DNA of 64,000 bases, from NCBI GenBank assembly GCA_017527865.1, contig JAFXPN010000028.1, forward strand, positions 1-64,000. Reading direction: 5' to 3'. The DNA is from Clostridiales bacterium. GTDB taxonomy: Bacteria > Bacillota > Clostridia > Saccharofermentanales > Saccharofermentanaceae. Under the pieces are notes generated by a model. That model ran no database searches. It saw only the letters and a list, made by a program, of their open reading frames with translations, and had not been told where the DNA came from. Position numbers and translations under genes: made by a program. Shown piece after piece: positions 34,202 to 44,018 of the stretch; the first letter of the stretch is position 1, and every line of letters starts with the position of its first letter.

Positions 34202-36130
34202 ATGGAACAAAAGAGCGGCAAAGTATCAGTAACTACGGAAAATATCTTTCCCGTAATAAGGCAATGGCTGTATTCGGATCAGGATATCTTCGTAAGAGAG
34301 CTTGTCTCTAACTGCGCTGATGCGGTAGCTAAGCTTAAAAGACTCGTTGAACTCGGAAACGCCAAGGTTCAGGACGGCGAAGATTATAAGATCAATGTCA
34401 TATATGATGATGATGCCAAGACTTTGGTATTCGAGGATAACGGAATAGGAATGACCGCGGAGGAGATCGATAAGTATATCAACCAGATAGCATTCTCCGG
34501 CGCTCTTGACTTTGTCACCAAGTATCAGGAACAGTCAACGGACAAGTCCGGGATAATCGGTCACTTCGGCCTCGGATTCTATTCTGCATTTATGGTTGCC
34601 GATAAGGTCCGTATTGATACATTAAGCTTTGAAGAAGGTTCGGAAGCTGTATCGTGGGAGTCCGAAGACGGCATGGAATTCACGATCGGCTCCTCTGACA
34701 GGACAGCAAGAGGAACAGCAATTACCCTTACTCTTTCCGAAGATGCACAGAAGATCTTCGATGCGGGAACGCTCAGGATGACATTGAGAAAGTACTGTTC
34801 TTTCGTGCCGGTTGATATCTTCTTTATCGATGTCAAAGCTGATAAGCTTCATGCGCAGAACGAAGAGAAGAGAAAGAAGGAAGCGGAAGAAAAGGGAGAG
34901 GAGTTCAAACCCTCCGATATCTCTTATGCGCCGATCAACAATAAGAACCCGCTTTGGATGAAGAAGCCTTCAGAATGCACTGATGAGGAATACATCTCTT
35001 TCTATCACAGTGTGTTTAACGACGGTTATGATCCTCTGTTCTGGATCCATCTTAATATGGATTATCCGTTTACCTTGCAGGGTATTCTTTATTTCCCGAA
35101 GACTGACAATGTGTATCAGTCGCTGGAGGGAAGGATAAAGATCTATAATCATCAGGTCTTTGTTGCCGATAATATCGAAGAGATCATTCCCGATTTCCTG
35201 TTCCTTCTCCAGGGCTGCCTCGACTGCTCGGATCTGCCCCTTAATGTATCGAGATCCGCTTTGCAGCAGGATGAATATGTTAAGAAGCTTTCGGGACACA
35301 TTATCAAGAAGGTCTCCGATAAACTGAACGAATTGTATAAGAATGACCGTGAGGCGTTTGAGAGATACTGGTCCGACATTTCCGTGTTCGTAAAATACGG
35401 CATGATGAAGGAAGAGAAGTTCTACGATAAGGTCAAGGATATCTGCCTGTTCAAGACGATCGATGACAGGCATCTTACCATGGAAGAGCTTACAAAGGAT
35501 AAGAAAGAGATCAGGTATACAAATGACAAGGTCGCTCAGGCTGCATACGTTCAGATGGCGGTCAATGACGGGTTTGATGTTATTGTCCTTGATGAGGAGC
35601 TTGATGATAACTTCATATCATTCCTTGAATATAAATATCAGGATATGAGATTCAAGCGGGTTGATGCCGATCTGTCAGGCGAGGACAGTGATGATGAGAC
35701 ACGCGATAAGATAAGGGATTTCTTCCGCCGGGCTTTAGGTGACGATAAGCTCGAGGTGAGTGCCAAGGCATTGGGAGCTGAAGCGATGCCGGCTCTTATC
35801 ATGGAATCCGAGCAGAACCGCCGCATGCAGGACATGAGAAAACAATATGAGAAGATGAATGCCATGAACAGGGCGGCAGGACAGGAACCGCTTAACCTTG
35901 ATGAACTGTTCCCCGTAAAAGTTGAACTTGTAGTAAACACAGACAGTCCGCTTATAGGCCAGCTGCGCGCCATGGAAGCGTTCGGCACAAAGAAGGAACA
36001 GGTCGACAGACTTGCTCAGCACATTTTCGATCAGGCGAAGCTTGCGCACGGTACTCTCGATGCCGAGGGGCTTTCGCGTTATCTTAAGTACAACAGCGAA
36101 CTTCTGGGCAAGACGCTTAACAACATCTGA
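34202..36130 (+). CDS. htpG: Hsp90-family chaperone HtpG
   Basis: 642 residues, SD GGAGG. The N-terminal GHKL ATPase has LVSNCADAVAKLK (N-box), VFEDNGIGMTAEEI (G1) and GIIGHFGLGFYSAFMVADKV (G2). A middle domain (PLNVSRSALQQDEYVKKL) and a C-terminal dimerisation domain follow. Cytosolic ATP-dependent chaperone. It carries NCADA where most HtpG have NASDA; the metal-binding Asn and the Asp are kept. The purL promoter overlaps its stop codon. Confidence 0.95.
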   Translation: MEQKSGKVSVTTENIFPVIRQWLYSDQDIFVRELVSNCADAVAKLKRLVELGNAKVQDGEDYKINVIYDDDAKTLVFEDNGIGMTAEEIDKYINQIAFSGALDFVTKYQEQSTDKSGIIGHFGLGFYSAFMVADKVRIDTLSFEEGSEAVSWESEDGMEFTIGSSDRTARGTAITLTLSEDAQKIFDAGTLRMTLRKYCSFVPVDIFFIDVKADKLHAQNEEKRKKEAEEKGEEFKPSDISYAPINNKNPLWMKKPSECTDEEYISFYHSVFNDGYDPLFWIHLNMDYPFTLQGILYFPKTDNVYQSLEGRIKIYNHQVFVADNIEEIIPDFLFLLQGCLDCSDLPLNVSRSALQQDEYVKKLSGHIIKKVSDKLNELYKNDREAFERYWSDISVFVKYGMMKEEKFYDKVKDICLFKTIDDRHLTMEELTKDKKEIRYTNDKVAQAAYVQMAVNDGFDVIVLDEELDDNFISFLEYKYQDMRFKRVDADLSGEDSDDETRDKIRDFFRRALGDDKLEVSAKALGAEAMPALIMESEQNRRMQDMRKQYEKMNAMNRAAGQEPLNLDELFPVKVELVVNTDSPLIGQLRAMEAFGTKKEQVDRLAQHIFDQAKLAHGTLDAEGLSRYLKYNSELLGKTLNNI

Positions 36131-36136
36131 TATAAT
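36128..36136 (+). promoter_or_regulatory. Extended -10 promoter (TGATATAAT) of purL
   Basis: The TG of the extended -10 is the TG of the htpG stop codon. Predicted start is near 36143, leaving a 26-base leader with AAAGAGGA before ATG 36169. Confidence 0.5.
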
Positions 36137-36168
36137 CATTACACTAACCGAAAAGAGGATACGCCACT

Positions 36169-39100
36169 ATGTCAGTACGAAGAATCTTATCCGAGAAGAA
36201 ACCCGAATTTGCAGTTGAAGCCCGGGGGATCCTGCATGATGTAACTGCGGATCTTGACATATCGACGCTGACGGATGTCCGCGTGATAAACAGATATGAT
36301 GTCTCCGGGATCACGGATGAGGAATATGAGAAGGCTAAGAATGTTGTATTTTCCGAGCCTCCGGTCGATAGGGTCTATGATGAGGACGTCGATCTTTCCG
36401 ACAGCTGTTTTGTCCTTAATATAGAGTCTTTGCCCGGTCAAGATGACCAGAGGGCGGATTCCGCTGCACAGTGCATACAGTTCCTTACACAGAAGGAAAG
36501 ACCTCTTGTAAAGACAGCAAAGGTCATTGCTTTCTACGGAAGCGTTACGGATGATCAGAAGGATGCTATAAGAAAGTATCTGATCAATCCTGTCGAGTGC
36601 CGCGAGGCTGCTTCCGCGAAGCCCGATACACTCGAGGACAGATATGATATACCGACGACTGTTGAGACGGTCGAAGGATTTACGGATATGGATGATGAGG
36701 CTCTCGAGTCACTGAGGGGCAATATGGGACTTGCCATGAGCTTCGCTGACATTAAGTTCACGCAGGACTACTTTAAGAAGCTTCAGAGAAACCCTACAGT
36801 AACTGAGATAAGGGTACTCGATACATATTGGTCTGATCACTGCAGACATACGACTTTCCTCACAGAACTTACTGATGTTAAGTTCGAAGGCGATGATGAG
36901 CTCACGGAACAGATAAAGAGCACCTATGAGGATTATCTTGAGACACGTAAAGAGGTTTACGGTGAGCGCATCGACAGCAAGCATATATGCCTTATGGACA
37001 TTGCCACAATGGCCATGAGAAAGCTTAAGAAAGACGGTAAGCTCGATGATCTCGATGAGTCTGAAGAGATCAATGCCTGCTCGATAAAGATAAAGATCAA
37101 AGTCGACGGTGAGGATCAGGACTATATCTTTATGTTCAAGAACGAGACTCATAATCATCCTACTGAGATCGAACCGTTCGGCGGAGCCGCTACCTGCCTC
37201 GGCGGAGCGATAAGAGATCCCCTGTCCGGAAGATCATATGTTTATCAGGCCATGCGTGTAACAGGTGCAGGAGATCCGACAGTACCTGTATCCGCGACCC
37301 TGGAAGGCAAGCTTTCCCAGAAGAAACTCGTAAGGACAGCTGCCGCAGGATACAGTTCATACGGCAATCAGATCGGTCTTGCGACCGGTCAGGTAGATGA
37401 GATATATCACCCCGGATATGTTGCCAAGAGAATGGAGATCGGAGCTGTCGTCGGTGCTGCTCCTGCAGAGAATATCGTAAGAGAAAGACCTTCGGCAGGC
37501 GATGTTATCGTCCTGCTCGGCGGAAGGACCGGAAGAGACGGTATCGGCGGCGCAACCGGATCGTCCAAGGCTCATAATACATCTTCGGTCGTCACATGCG
37601 GATCTGAGGTTCAGAAGGGCAATCCTCCGACAGAGCGCAAACTTCAGAGACTGTTCAGGAATCCCGAAGTTACAAAGCTTATCATCAGATGCAATGACTT
37701 TGGCGCCGGCGGTGTTTCGGTTGCGATCGGTGAACTTGCGGCGGGTCTTGAGATCGATCTTGATAAAGTCCCCAAGAAGTATGACGGACTTGACGGTACC
37801 GAGATCGCGATATCCGAATCGCAGGAGAGGATGGCTGTCGTAGTACACCCTCAGGACCTTGATACGTTTATGAAGCATGCAGAGGCAGAGAACCTTGAAG
37901 CTACTGTTGTTGCTCGTGTTACTGAAGAGCCCGTTATGAAGATGAAGTGGAACGGCAACGTCATCGTGGACCTTGAGCGTGAATTCATTGATACGAACGG
38001 TGCAAAACAGTTTACAAAAGTTGAAGTCAGGCCTTCGGATGTTTCCGATGCTTATATCGATAAGCCTCTGCCGTCTTTTGTTAAGGGCGACTTTAGGGCT
38101 TCATTGAACGGTGCGCTGAACTCGCTTGACGGCTGTTCAAGACTGGGGCTTACCCAGAGATTCGATTCAACGATCGGAGCCGCGACCGTTGTTATGCCGT
38201 ACGGAGGACGTTTCCAGAATTCTCCCGAGGAGGGTATGGCTGCGAAGATCCCTGTAGATCACGGAACCACACACGACTGTTCCGTTATGACTTACGGATT
38301 TGATCCTTACTTTACGGAATGGAACCCTTATGCGGGTTCATATCATGCTGTTGTGGAGTCGCTGCTCAAGATCGCCTGCATGGGCGTGGATCCTTTGAAA
38401 GCAAGGCTTACATTCCAGGAATACTTCGAGAGGATGGGACAGCCCGATACCTGGGGCAAGCCTTTCCAGGCTTTGCTCGGTGCATACAGGGCTCAGCTTG
38501 ACTTCGGAACGGCATCCATCGGCGGAAAGGATTCGATGAGCGGTACATTTAATGACATCCATGTGCCTCCGACGCTCGTTTCCTTTGCTGTCGGCATGAC
38601 GACGGCCGATAAGATCGTAACGGCTACATTAAGGTCTCCCAACCAGAAACTCTTCCTTATCAAGTGCGCCAGAAACAGCACGGGCTTTTACAAGAAAGAC
38701 CACGTTTTGCGCGTATTTAAAGCGATCAAGGAACTTCAGGCCCGCAATGAACTCGTCAACGCTGCAGTGGTAAGGGGCGCAGGTGTCGCGGCAAGAGTCG
38801 CTCAGATGTGCTTCGGCAACGCATTGGGCTTTGAGTTCGACGAAAAGCTTTCCGAAGAAGATCTGTTCTCAAGGACCTTCGGCGCTGTCATCGTTGCAGT
38901 CCCGAATGATGCCAATGCGATAGATAAGATCAAGATGACCGGCGGAGTTTATCTCGGAATGACAACCGACAGACCTTATTTCTCGTATAACGGCGTGGAT
39001 GTTCCTGCTGCCGCGGCTGCCATAAGCTATGAGGGCAAGCTCGAGAAGATATTCCCGACATTTGCTTCCGAAGCCAATATGAAGTCCAATGTAGAGGCCT

Positions 39101-39948
39101 TCAGCACGGATAAGACATTTAAGGCGGCGCCCGGTGTCCTTAAGGGCGCAAAGCCCAAGGTCATCATTCCCGTATTCCCCGGTACAAACTGCGAATATGA
39201 TACGGCGAGGGCTTTTGAGAGAGCGGGCGCTGATCCCGAAGTATTTGTCATAAGGAACATGACATCGGAGGCCATCACGGAATCGCTTAAGACTCTCGCA
39301 TCCAAGATAAATGACAGCAATATCATCATGCTGCCCGGCGGCTTCTCGGCAGGCGATGAGCCCGAAGGATCTGCGAAGTTCCTTGCCGCTGCCTTCAGAA
39401 ACCAGTATGTTACTGAGGCAGTAAGAGATCTTCTGTTTAACAGAGACGGACTCATGCTCGGTATCTGCAACGGATTCCAGGCTCTGATCAAACTCGGCCT
39501 CGTTCCTTACGGGGATATCAAGGAGCTTTCTGATGAAGATCCCACGCTTACGTTTAATAACATAGGCCGTCACCAGAGTGTTTATGTCAACACAATGATT
39601 ATGAGCAATAACAGCCCCTGGCTTACGAAAGTTAAGCCCGGCGAAGTCTACTCGATTCCGGTGTCACACGGAGAGGGAAGGTTCACGGCTTCTCACGCGC
39701 TCATAAACAAGCTCATCGCGGGAGGTCAGATCGCAACATGCTATGTTGATGATGAATATATCCCTTCGGTAACCACCGACTTTAATCCCAACGGATCCGA
39801 CTGCGCTATCGAAGGAATTCTCTCGCCCGACGGCAGGATCTTCGGCAAGATGGGTCACTCTGAGCGTTACGATGCCGATCTTACGAAGAATATCCCGGGT
39901 AACAAGGATCAGAAGATATTCGAGTCCGGAGTAGCTTATTTCCTCTGA
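36169..39948 (+). CDS. purL: Phosphoribosylformylglycinamidine synthase, single-chain PurL
   Basis: A 1259-residue enzyme for the fourth step of purine biosynthesis (FGAR to FGAM with glutamine and ATP). All parts are in one chain. A PurS-like N-terminal domain and linker are followed by the first synthetase half (VLDTYWSDHCRHTTF, FKNETHNHPTEIEPFGGAATCLGG), the second half (NDFGAGGVSVAIGEL, GGKDSMSGTF), and a C-terminal glutaminase. The glutaminase has VIIPVFPGTNCEYDTARAFE, the nucleophile in GLMLGICNGFQAL, and the His/Glu pair in VSHGEGRF. Most Bacillota split this into PurS, PurQ and PurL, but a fused form occurs in several Clostridia. No other pur gene is adjacent. ksgA starts 1 base before its end. 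Confidence 0.95.
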   Translation: MSVRRILSEKKPEFAVEARGILHDVTADLDISTLTDVRVINRYDVSGITDEEYEKAKNVVFSEPPVDRVYDEDVDLSDSCFVLNIESLPGQDDQRADSAAQCIQFLTQKERPLVKTAKVIAFYGSVTDDQKDAIRKYLINPVECREAASAKPDTLEDRYDIPTTVETVEGFTDMDDEALESLRGNMGLAMSFADIKFTQDYFKKLQRNPTVTEIRVLDTYWSDHCRHTTFLTELTDVKFEGDDELTEQIKSTYEDYLETRKEVYGERIDSKHICLMDIATMAMRKLKKDGKLDDLDESEEINACSIKIKIKVDGEDQDYIFMFKNETHNHPTEIEPFGGAATCLGGAIRDPLSGRSYVYQAMRVTGAGDPTVPVSATLEGKLSQKKLVRTAAAGYSSYGNQIGLATGQVDEIYHPGYVAKRMEIGAVVGAAPAENIVRERPSAGDVIVLLGGRTGRDGIGGATGSSKAHNTSSVVTCGSEVQKGNPPTERKLQRLFRNPEVTKLIIRCNDFGAGGVSVAIGELAAGLEIDLDKVPKKYDGLDGTEIAISESQERMAVVVHPQDLDTFMKHAEAENLEATVVARVTEEPVMKMKWNGNVIVDLEREFIDTNGAKQFTKVEVRPSDVSDAYIDKPLPSFVKGDFRASLNGALNSLDGCSRLGLTQRFDSTIGAATVVMPYGGRFQNSPEEGMAAKIPVDHGTTHDCSVMTYGFDPYFTEWNPYAGSYHAVVESLLKIACMGVDPLKARLTFQEYFERMGQPDTWGKPFQALLGAYRAQLDFGTASIGGKDSMSGTFNDIHVPPTLVSFAVGMTTADKIVTATLRSPNQKLFLIKCARNSTGFYKKDHVLRVFKAIKELQARNELVNAAVVRGAGVAARVAQMCFGNALGFEFDEKLSEEDLFSRTFGAVIVAVPNDANAIDKIKMTGGVYLGMTTDRPYFSYNGVDVPAAAAAISYEGKLEKIFPTFASEANMKSNVEAFSTDKTFKAAPGVLKGAKPKVIIPVFPGTNCEYDTARAFERAGADPEVFVIRNMTSEAITESLKTLASKINDSNIIMLPGGFSAGDEPEGSAKFLAAAFRNQYVTEAVRDLLFNRDGLMLGICNGFQALIKLGLVPYGDIKELSDEDPTLTFNNIGRHQSVYVNTMIMSNNSPWLTKVKPGEVYSIPVSHGEGRFTASHALINKLIAGGQIATCYVDDEYIPSVTTDFNPNGSDCAIEGILSPDGRIFGKMGHSERYDADLTKNIPGNKDQKIFESGVAYFL

Positions 39949-40724
39949 TGGACATAAGCTCCCGTATCGAAGCCTATACCCGAAAAGGTTTTATGCCCGA
40001 ATCAAAATTCGGGCAGAACTTTTTATGTGACGGCGATATCATTGACAGGATCATCTCTTTGTGTGATATCGGCAAAGGCGATAAGGTCCTTGAGATTGGA
40101 CCGGGGCTGGGGAGTCTTTCTTTTCCTCTGGCAAGTCTTACGGATAACCTCACCGTTGTCGAGATCGACAAGAGGCTTGCATCATTTCTTAAGGACGATC
40201 TTGAACTCAATGCCCTTATCATAAATGAGGATTTCCTGAAGCTTAAGGATTACGGCGCAGAGGATTTTAATGTCGTTGTCAGCAATCTTCCTTATTACGT
40301 CATGACGGACATAATGAAGAAGCTTTTCGCTCAGTGTGTTAATGCACGTAAAATGGTGTTTATGGTGGAGCAGGATGCCCTTGCGAGGATAACGGCAAGG
40401 CCCGGCACCAAGCAATACGGACCTTTGGCTGTTCTGTGCAGCCTTTACGGCGGGCTTAAGGTTGAGTTTACGGTGCAAAGGCAGTGTTTTTATCCGTCCC
40501 CGAATACAACGTCGTGTGTGATAAGTCTTGCCAAGGAACAGCAGACTCTGTCTGAAGACCTTGTCAGATTTATCGACAGATGCTTTGCAAACAGGCGCAA
40601 AAAACTCGTGAATAATGTAAAAGAAGCGCGCACGGCATTAAGCGCGCTGGGATTGAACGAACAGATAAGAGCCGAACAGCTCGAACCTGATGTCTTTATT
40701 AAGCTATATAATGCTATAATCTGA
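39948..40724 (+). CDS. rsmA: 16S rRNA dimethyladenosine transferase KsgA/RsmA
   Basis: 258 residues. A SAM-dependent methyltransferase that dimethylates the two adjacent adenosines near the 16S 3' end. Motifs are SKFGQNFLCD, LEIGPGLGSLSFPLA (SAM site), VVSNLPYYVMTDIMKKL (the NLPY catalytic motif) and MVEQDALARITARPGTKQYG. The start overlaps the purL stop (TGATG). The zapA promoter lies within its final codons. Confidence 0.95.
   Translation: MDISSRIEAYTRKGFMPESKFGQNFLCDGDIIDRIISLCDIGKGDKVLEIGPGLGSLSFPLASLTDNLTVVEIDKRLASFLKDDLELNALIINEDFLKLKDYGAEDFNVVVSNLPYYVMTDIMKKLFAQCVNARKMVFMVEQDALARITARPGTKQYGPLAVLCSLYGGLKVEFTVQRQCFYPSPNTTSCVISLAKEQQTLSEDLVRFIDRCFANRRKKLVNNVKEARTALSALGLNEQIRAEQLEPDVFIKLYNAII
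40712..40720 (+). promoter_or_regulatory. Extended -10 promoter (TGCTATAAT) of the zapA operon
   Basis: Consensus TATAAT with TGC in front, in the last codons of ksgA. Predicted start is near 40727 and the SD GAGGTG precedes ATG 40750. Confidence 0.5.
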
Positions 40725-40749
40725 ATACACAAGCTGATGAGGTGTAATA

Positions 40750-41313
40750 ATGAAGAAGTCCCAGAGCATAATGAGCAAGTATTCCGATAAGTCAATGAAG
40801 AAGAAGTCGTCCAATCCCGGAACTAAGAGGGCCGGAACAACGGAAGATCTTCCTCTTATGGCAGATTATGAGCAAAGATATAAGGGCATGACGAAGGAAT
40901 TTACCAAAGAACAGCCCAGGGAGACGCTTGACGAGAAGATCGCGAGAAAAGAAAGAAAAGGAAAGATTCGGGAAGAGGATAATACACCGAAGAAGGTGCC
41001 CGTTGAGATCAACGGCAGCCTTTATCTTCTCGGATGCACGGAGAACATCAGCGAAGCCAGGATAAGAAGGATCGCCGCTCTGACAAATGAGATCTTAAGC
41101 GATACCAAGGAGAATAATCCCGGGCTTGTTAATTCTAAGATAAATGCTCTTGCACTGATCGATGCCTGTGACCGCATCCTTACATTAAGGGATGAGAATA
41201 ATAACATGCGTACGGAACTTATGTATCTGCAGCAGAAGCTGAGCCTCGAGGAGGAGAAAGAAAAATCCGAACCTACGCCCATGGAGCTCCTTGCAAATGA
41301 GAAAAAAGATTGA
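40750..41313 (+). CDS. zapA: ZapA-like cell-division protein with basic N-terminal extension
   Basis: 187 residues. Residues ~1-75 are Lys/Ser/Glu-rich and probably disordered (SDKSMKKKSSNPGTKRAG). Residues ~80-165 are ZapA: VPVEINGSLYLLGCTENISE, RIAALTNEILSD and a C-terminal coiled coil (LALIDACDRILTLRDENN onward). ZapA crosslinks FtsZ filaments at the division site. Ordinary ZapA is ~85-110 residues, so the N-terminal half is extra. The 3' end overlaps the U32 peptidase gene by 17 bases. Confidence 0.82.
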   Translation: MKKSQSIMSKYSDKSMKKKSSNPGTKRAGTTEDLPLMADYEQRYKGMTKEFTKEQPRETLDEKIARKERKGKIREEDNTPKKVPVEINGSLYLLGCTENISEARIRRIAALTNEILSDTKENNPGLVNSKINALALIDACDRILTLRDENNNMRTELMYLQQKLSLEEEKEKSEPTPMELLANEKKD

Positions 41314-43453
41314 GCTCCTTGCTCCTGCAGGAAATAAGGAAATTTTCAAAAAGGCCGTAGATGCCGGCGCCGATGCCGTTTACTGCGGTCTTGATCTGTT
41401 TAATGCCAGGATGAACGCCGGCAATCTTACACTTGATGATCTTGCAGAATGCTGCGCTTATGCCCATTTAAGATCTTCTCAGGTTCATCTTACGCTCAAT
41501 ACACTCGTAAATGATGATGAGCTCGAGCCCGCAGCTGAAGTTGCACGCGATGCCTATAATGCAGGTGTAGACGCTGTCATTATTCAGGACAGAGGACTTG
41601 CGAATCTCATCCATAAGAAGTATCCGATGATACCTCTCCATGCCTCGACACAGATGAATGTGTTTGACGCCGATCAGCTTAAAGAGCTTAAGGGAAGGGG
41701 ATTTACGCGGGTTGTACTTCCCCGGGAACTTACTATGAAAGAGATCGCTTCGCGGTCACGCGCAGCGGAGAAGCTCAACATGGAGACCGAGGTCTTTATA
41801 CACGGCGCGGTCTGCATATGCGTTTCGGGTCTGTGTCTGTTCTCATCCATGAATAAGAGCGGCACCCGTTCCGGAAACAGGGGACTTTGCGCACAGCCGT
41901 GCAGACAGGCGTATGAGCTTTATGATGATGACAGGATACTTCGCCAAGGACATATAATCTCTCCCAAGGACCGGTGTGCGCTCTCATTCATTCCTGATCT
42001 CATCGAAGCCGGAGTATCGTCTCTTAAGATCGAAGGCAGGATGAGAGATGCCGACTATGTTGTGACTGCAGTCAGGACATACAGAAAGGTCATAGATGCC
42101 TGTTATGACGGTACTCTGACTTCTGAAATGATAAATGAATGCGAGAAGGAACTGCTCGTTAACTTCAACCGCGGCGGCTCTTTTACTTCACAGGATCTTT
42201 CCGGTACCAAGGATGATGACATTCTCTCGGGCGAATACCCGGGCAAATTCGGCGTCAGGATAGGCCGTATTACGCTCAGAGACTGTAAAGAAGGAACTGT
42301 CACCATCAGACCTGTCAGGGACGCTGCCGAGCCTTCCAGAGGCGATTTCCTGTCTTTGCGCAATAAAGACGGTGAGATAAGGTCATTCCCTGTTGGCAAG
42401 ATCAGTAATTTCAAGGGCAGCTTTGTTGTCAAAGGCCTTCATCCCGATGCGATTAAGAATCTTCCTGATGATGTATCCGTATATCTTATGAATCATTCAT
42501 TTGATAATGATTCCCGCAAGTCCCGGAAGACTCATATAGAGATAACATTTGATGATTCCGAGCCAGGTATGCTCAAAGCGTATGCATCAGTATCAGACGG
42601 TCCGTACGAAGGCGTGTTTGCCGAAGATGAGCTTCCTTATGAGAAAGGACAGAGAGCGCCTCTTGACAGGAACAGGATCGAAGAACAGTTAAAAAAGACG
42701 GGAAATACCGGTTTTACCGTTGACAGCGTCTGTTTTACGGGCGAGCCCGCCGATCTTTGCTGCAGTGTCAGTGACATTAACGAATTAAGACGCGGGCTTA
42801 TCGAGAAGCTTTCTTCCGGGATCTTATCCGAGGCATCTCATACGGCTGCCGAGATGTTTTATATCGGCGATCCCGTAAAGCATAATGCCGGTGTTCCCGG
42901 TAAGATCCGCACCATGACCTACTATCCTTCCTGTAAGGATGTATGCAATGCGGTATTTGATGACGGTGAAAAAGCATTGATCCTGCCGGATTTCTTTCAC
43001 GATCCTGCGGGAAGGAGATACGGGGAGATCAAGGACTTAAGGAAACTCCCGACGGCTGGCGCTAATATCTTTAACAGCGAATCTTTGAAGCTCGCATTAA
43101 AGTTGTACGGTGAGGCCTTCATATCTTATGAAGTATCTCCTGAAGATGCAGTCAGAATGCTTGAGAAAGCCGGCCTTACCGGCGATATCTATATACACTG
43201 CGGAGGATTCGTTCCCTGGATGCAGACTGATTTTTGTCCGGTCGGACAGAATAAGAAAAACTGCAAGGCCTGTCACGGTAAAGGCGTATATACCGTGAAG
43301 CAGGCTGACGGTCCTGATCTTAAGGTGATCACTCACCCTGATGATTGTTCAAGCGCGGTCTTCGGACCGGCAAAATACCTTTTCGACGATAAGGACGCTC
43401 AGAAGATAGCTTCCATGGGCTACAATGTGATCAAATGTTATACGGAGGTCTGA
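41297..43453 (+). CDS. U32-family peptidase-like protein (RlhA/TrhP relatives)
   Basis: 718 residues from ATG 41297 (an in-frame TTG at 41291 is less likely). The N-terminal TIM-barrel-like part has LLAPAGNKEIFKKAVDAGAD and the family signature VFIHGAVCICVSGLCLFSSM plus RGLCAQPCRQAY, whose cysteines belong to the metal/Fe-S site. A middle domain resembles DUF3656, and a Cys-rich tail (CPVGQNKKNCKACHGKG) closes the protein. Relatives RlhA and TrhP/YrrO hydroxylate cytidine or uridine in 23S rRNA or tRNA with prephenate, so an RNA-modifying rather than proteolytic role is likely. Length favours the RlhA-like long form. Confidence 0.82.
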   Translation: MRKKIELLAPAGNKEIFKKAVDAGADAVYCGLDLFNARMNAGNLTLDDLAECCAYAHLRSSQVHLTLNTLVNDDELEPAAEVARDAYNAGVDAVIIQDRGLANLIHKKYPMIPLHASTQMNVFDADQLKELKGRGFTRVVLPRELTMKEIASRSRAAEKLNMETEVFIHGAVCICVSGLCLFSSMNKSGTRSGNRGLCAQPCRQAYELYDDDRILRQGHIISPKDRCALSFIPDLIEAGVSSLKIEGRMRDADYVVTAVRTYRKVIDACYDGTLTSEMINECEKELLVNFNRGGSFTSQDLSGTKDDDILSGEYPGKFGVRIGRITLRDCKEGTVTIRPVRDAAEPSRGDFLSLRNKDGEIRSFPVGKISNFKGSFVVKGLHPDAIKNLPDDVSVYLMNHSFDNDSRKSRKTHIEITFDDSEPGMLKAYASVSDGPYEGVFAEDELPYEKGQRAPLDRNRIEEQLKKTGNTGFTVDSVCFTGEPADLCCSVSDINELRRGLIEKLSSGILSEASHTAAEMFYIGDPVKHNAGVPGKIRTMTYYPSCKDVCNAVFDDGEKALILPDFFHDPAGRRYGEIKDLRKLPTAGANIFNSESLKLALKLYGEAFISYEVSPEDAVRMLEKAGLTGDIYIHCGGFVPWMQTDFCPVGQNKKNCKACHGKGVYTVKQADGPDLKVITHPDDCSSAVFGPAKYLFDDKDAQKIASMGYNVIKCYTEV

Positions 43454-43454
43454 T

Positions 43455-43958
43455 ATGATTCAGAAGATCAAATTACCGATGGAGAAGTGCAGGGAAGAGG
43501 CGGTAGCCCCTAAGTATGCAAACGACGGCGATGCCGGAATGGATCTGTATTCATGCGCGGATATTACCGTGAAGCCCGGAGAAAGCGTTCTGGTTCCCAC
43601 GGGACTTAAGATGGCTATCCCTTGTGGGTATGAAGTGCAGATCAGGCCCAGAAGCGGAATCTCGCTGAAGACGCCCTTAAGAGTTCCGAATGCACCCGGA
43701 ACCATAGACTGCGGCTACCGTGATGAAGTCAACGTGATCATATATAACGCATCCGTAAGGGAGGATGCGCCGGAAGGTTCGCCTTTTACGCTTGACGATA
43801 AAGGAAATAAGCACGGCACATATCTGATCCGCAAAGGTGACCGTATAGCGCAGATGGTCGTTAACAAAGTCGAATATGCCGACATCGAATTCATCGATGA
43901 CGTTAAGACTATTGGAAGTGACCGCGGCGGCGGATTCGGGCATTCCGGAGTCAACTGA
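43455..43958 (+). CDS. dut: dUTP diphosphatase
   Basis: 167 residues, SD GGAGG 6 bases before ATG. Trimeric dUTPase that hydrolyses dUTP to dUMP and PPi. The five motifs are visible: GDAGMDLYS (1), IRPRSGIS (2), VPNAPGTIDCGYRDEV (3), RKGDRIAQMVV (4) and GSDRGGGFGHSG (5, C-terminal arm). A ~17-residue insert before motif 4 (APEGSPFTLDDKGNKHGTYL) makes it longer than the common ~150. Confidence 0.94.
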   Translation: MIQKIKLPMEKCREEAVAPKYANDGDAGMDLYSCADITVKPGESVLVPTGLKMAIPCGYEVQIRPRSGISLKTPLRVPNAPGTIDCGYRDEVNVIIYNASVREDAPEGSPFTLDDKGNKHGTYLIRKGDRIAQMVVNKVEYADIEFIDDVKTIGSDRGGGFGHSGVN

Positions 43959-44018
43959 AAAAGTGGAATTATAATGCGCGGAATGTTAGAATAAAAGACT
44001 GTACGAAGGGAGGTAAAC

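Noticed and set aside
43970..43975. TATAAT in the dut-corA gap as a promoter
   Set aside because: No -35 or extended -10 at suitable spacing and a second equal candidate (TAGAAT) close by; evidence too weak to list.
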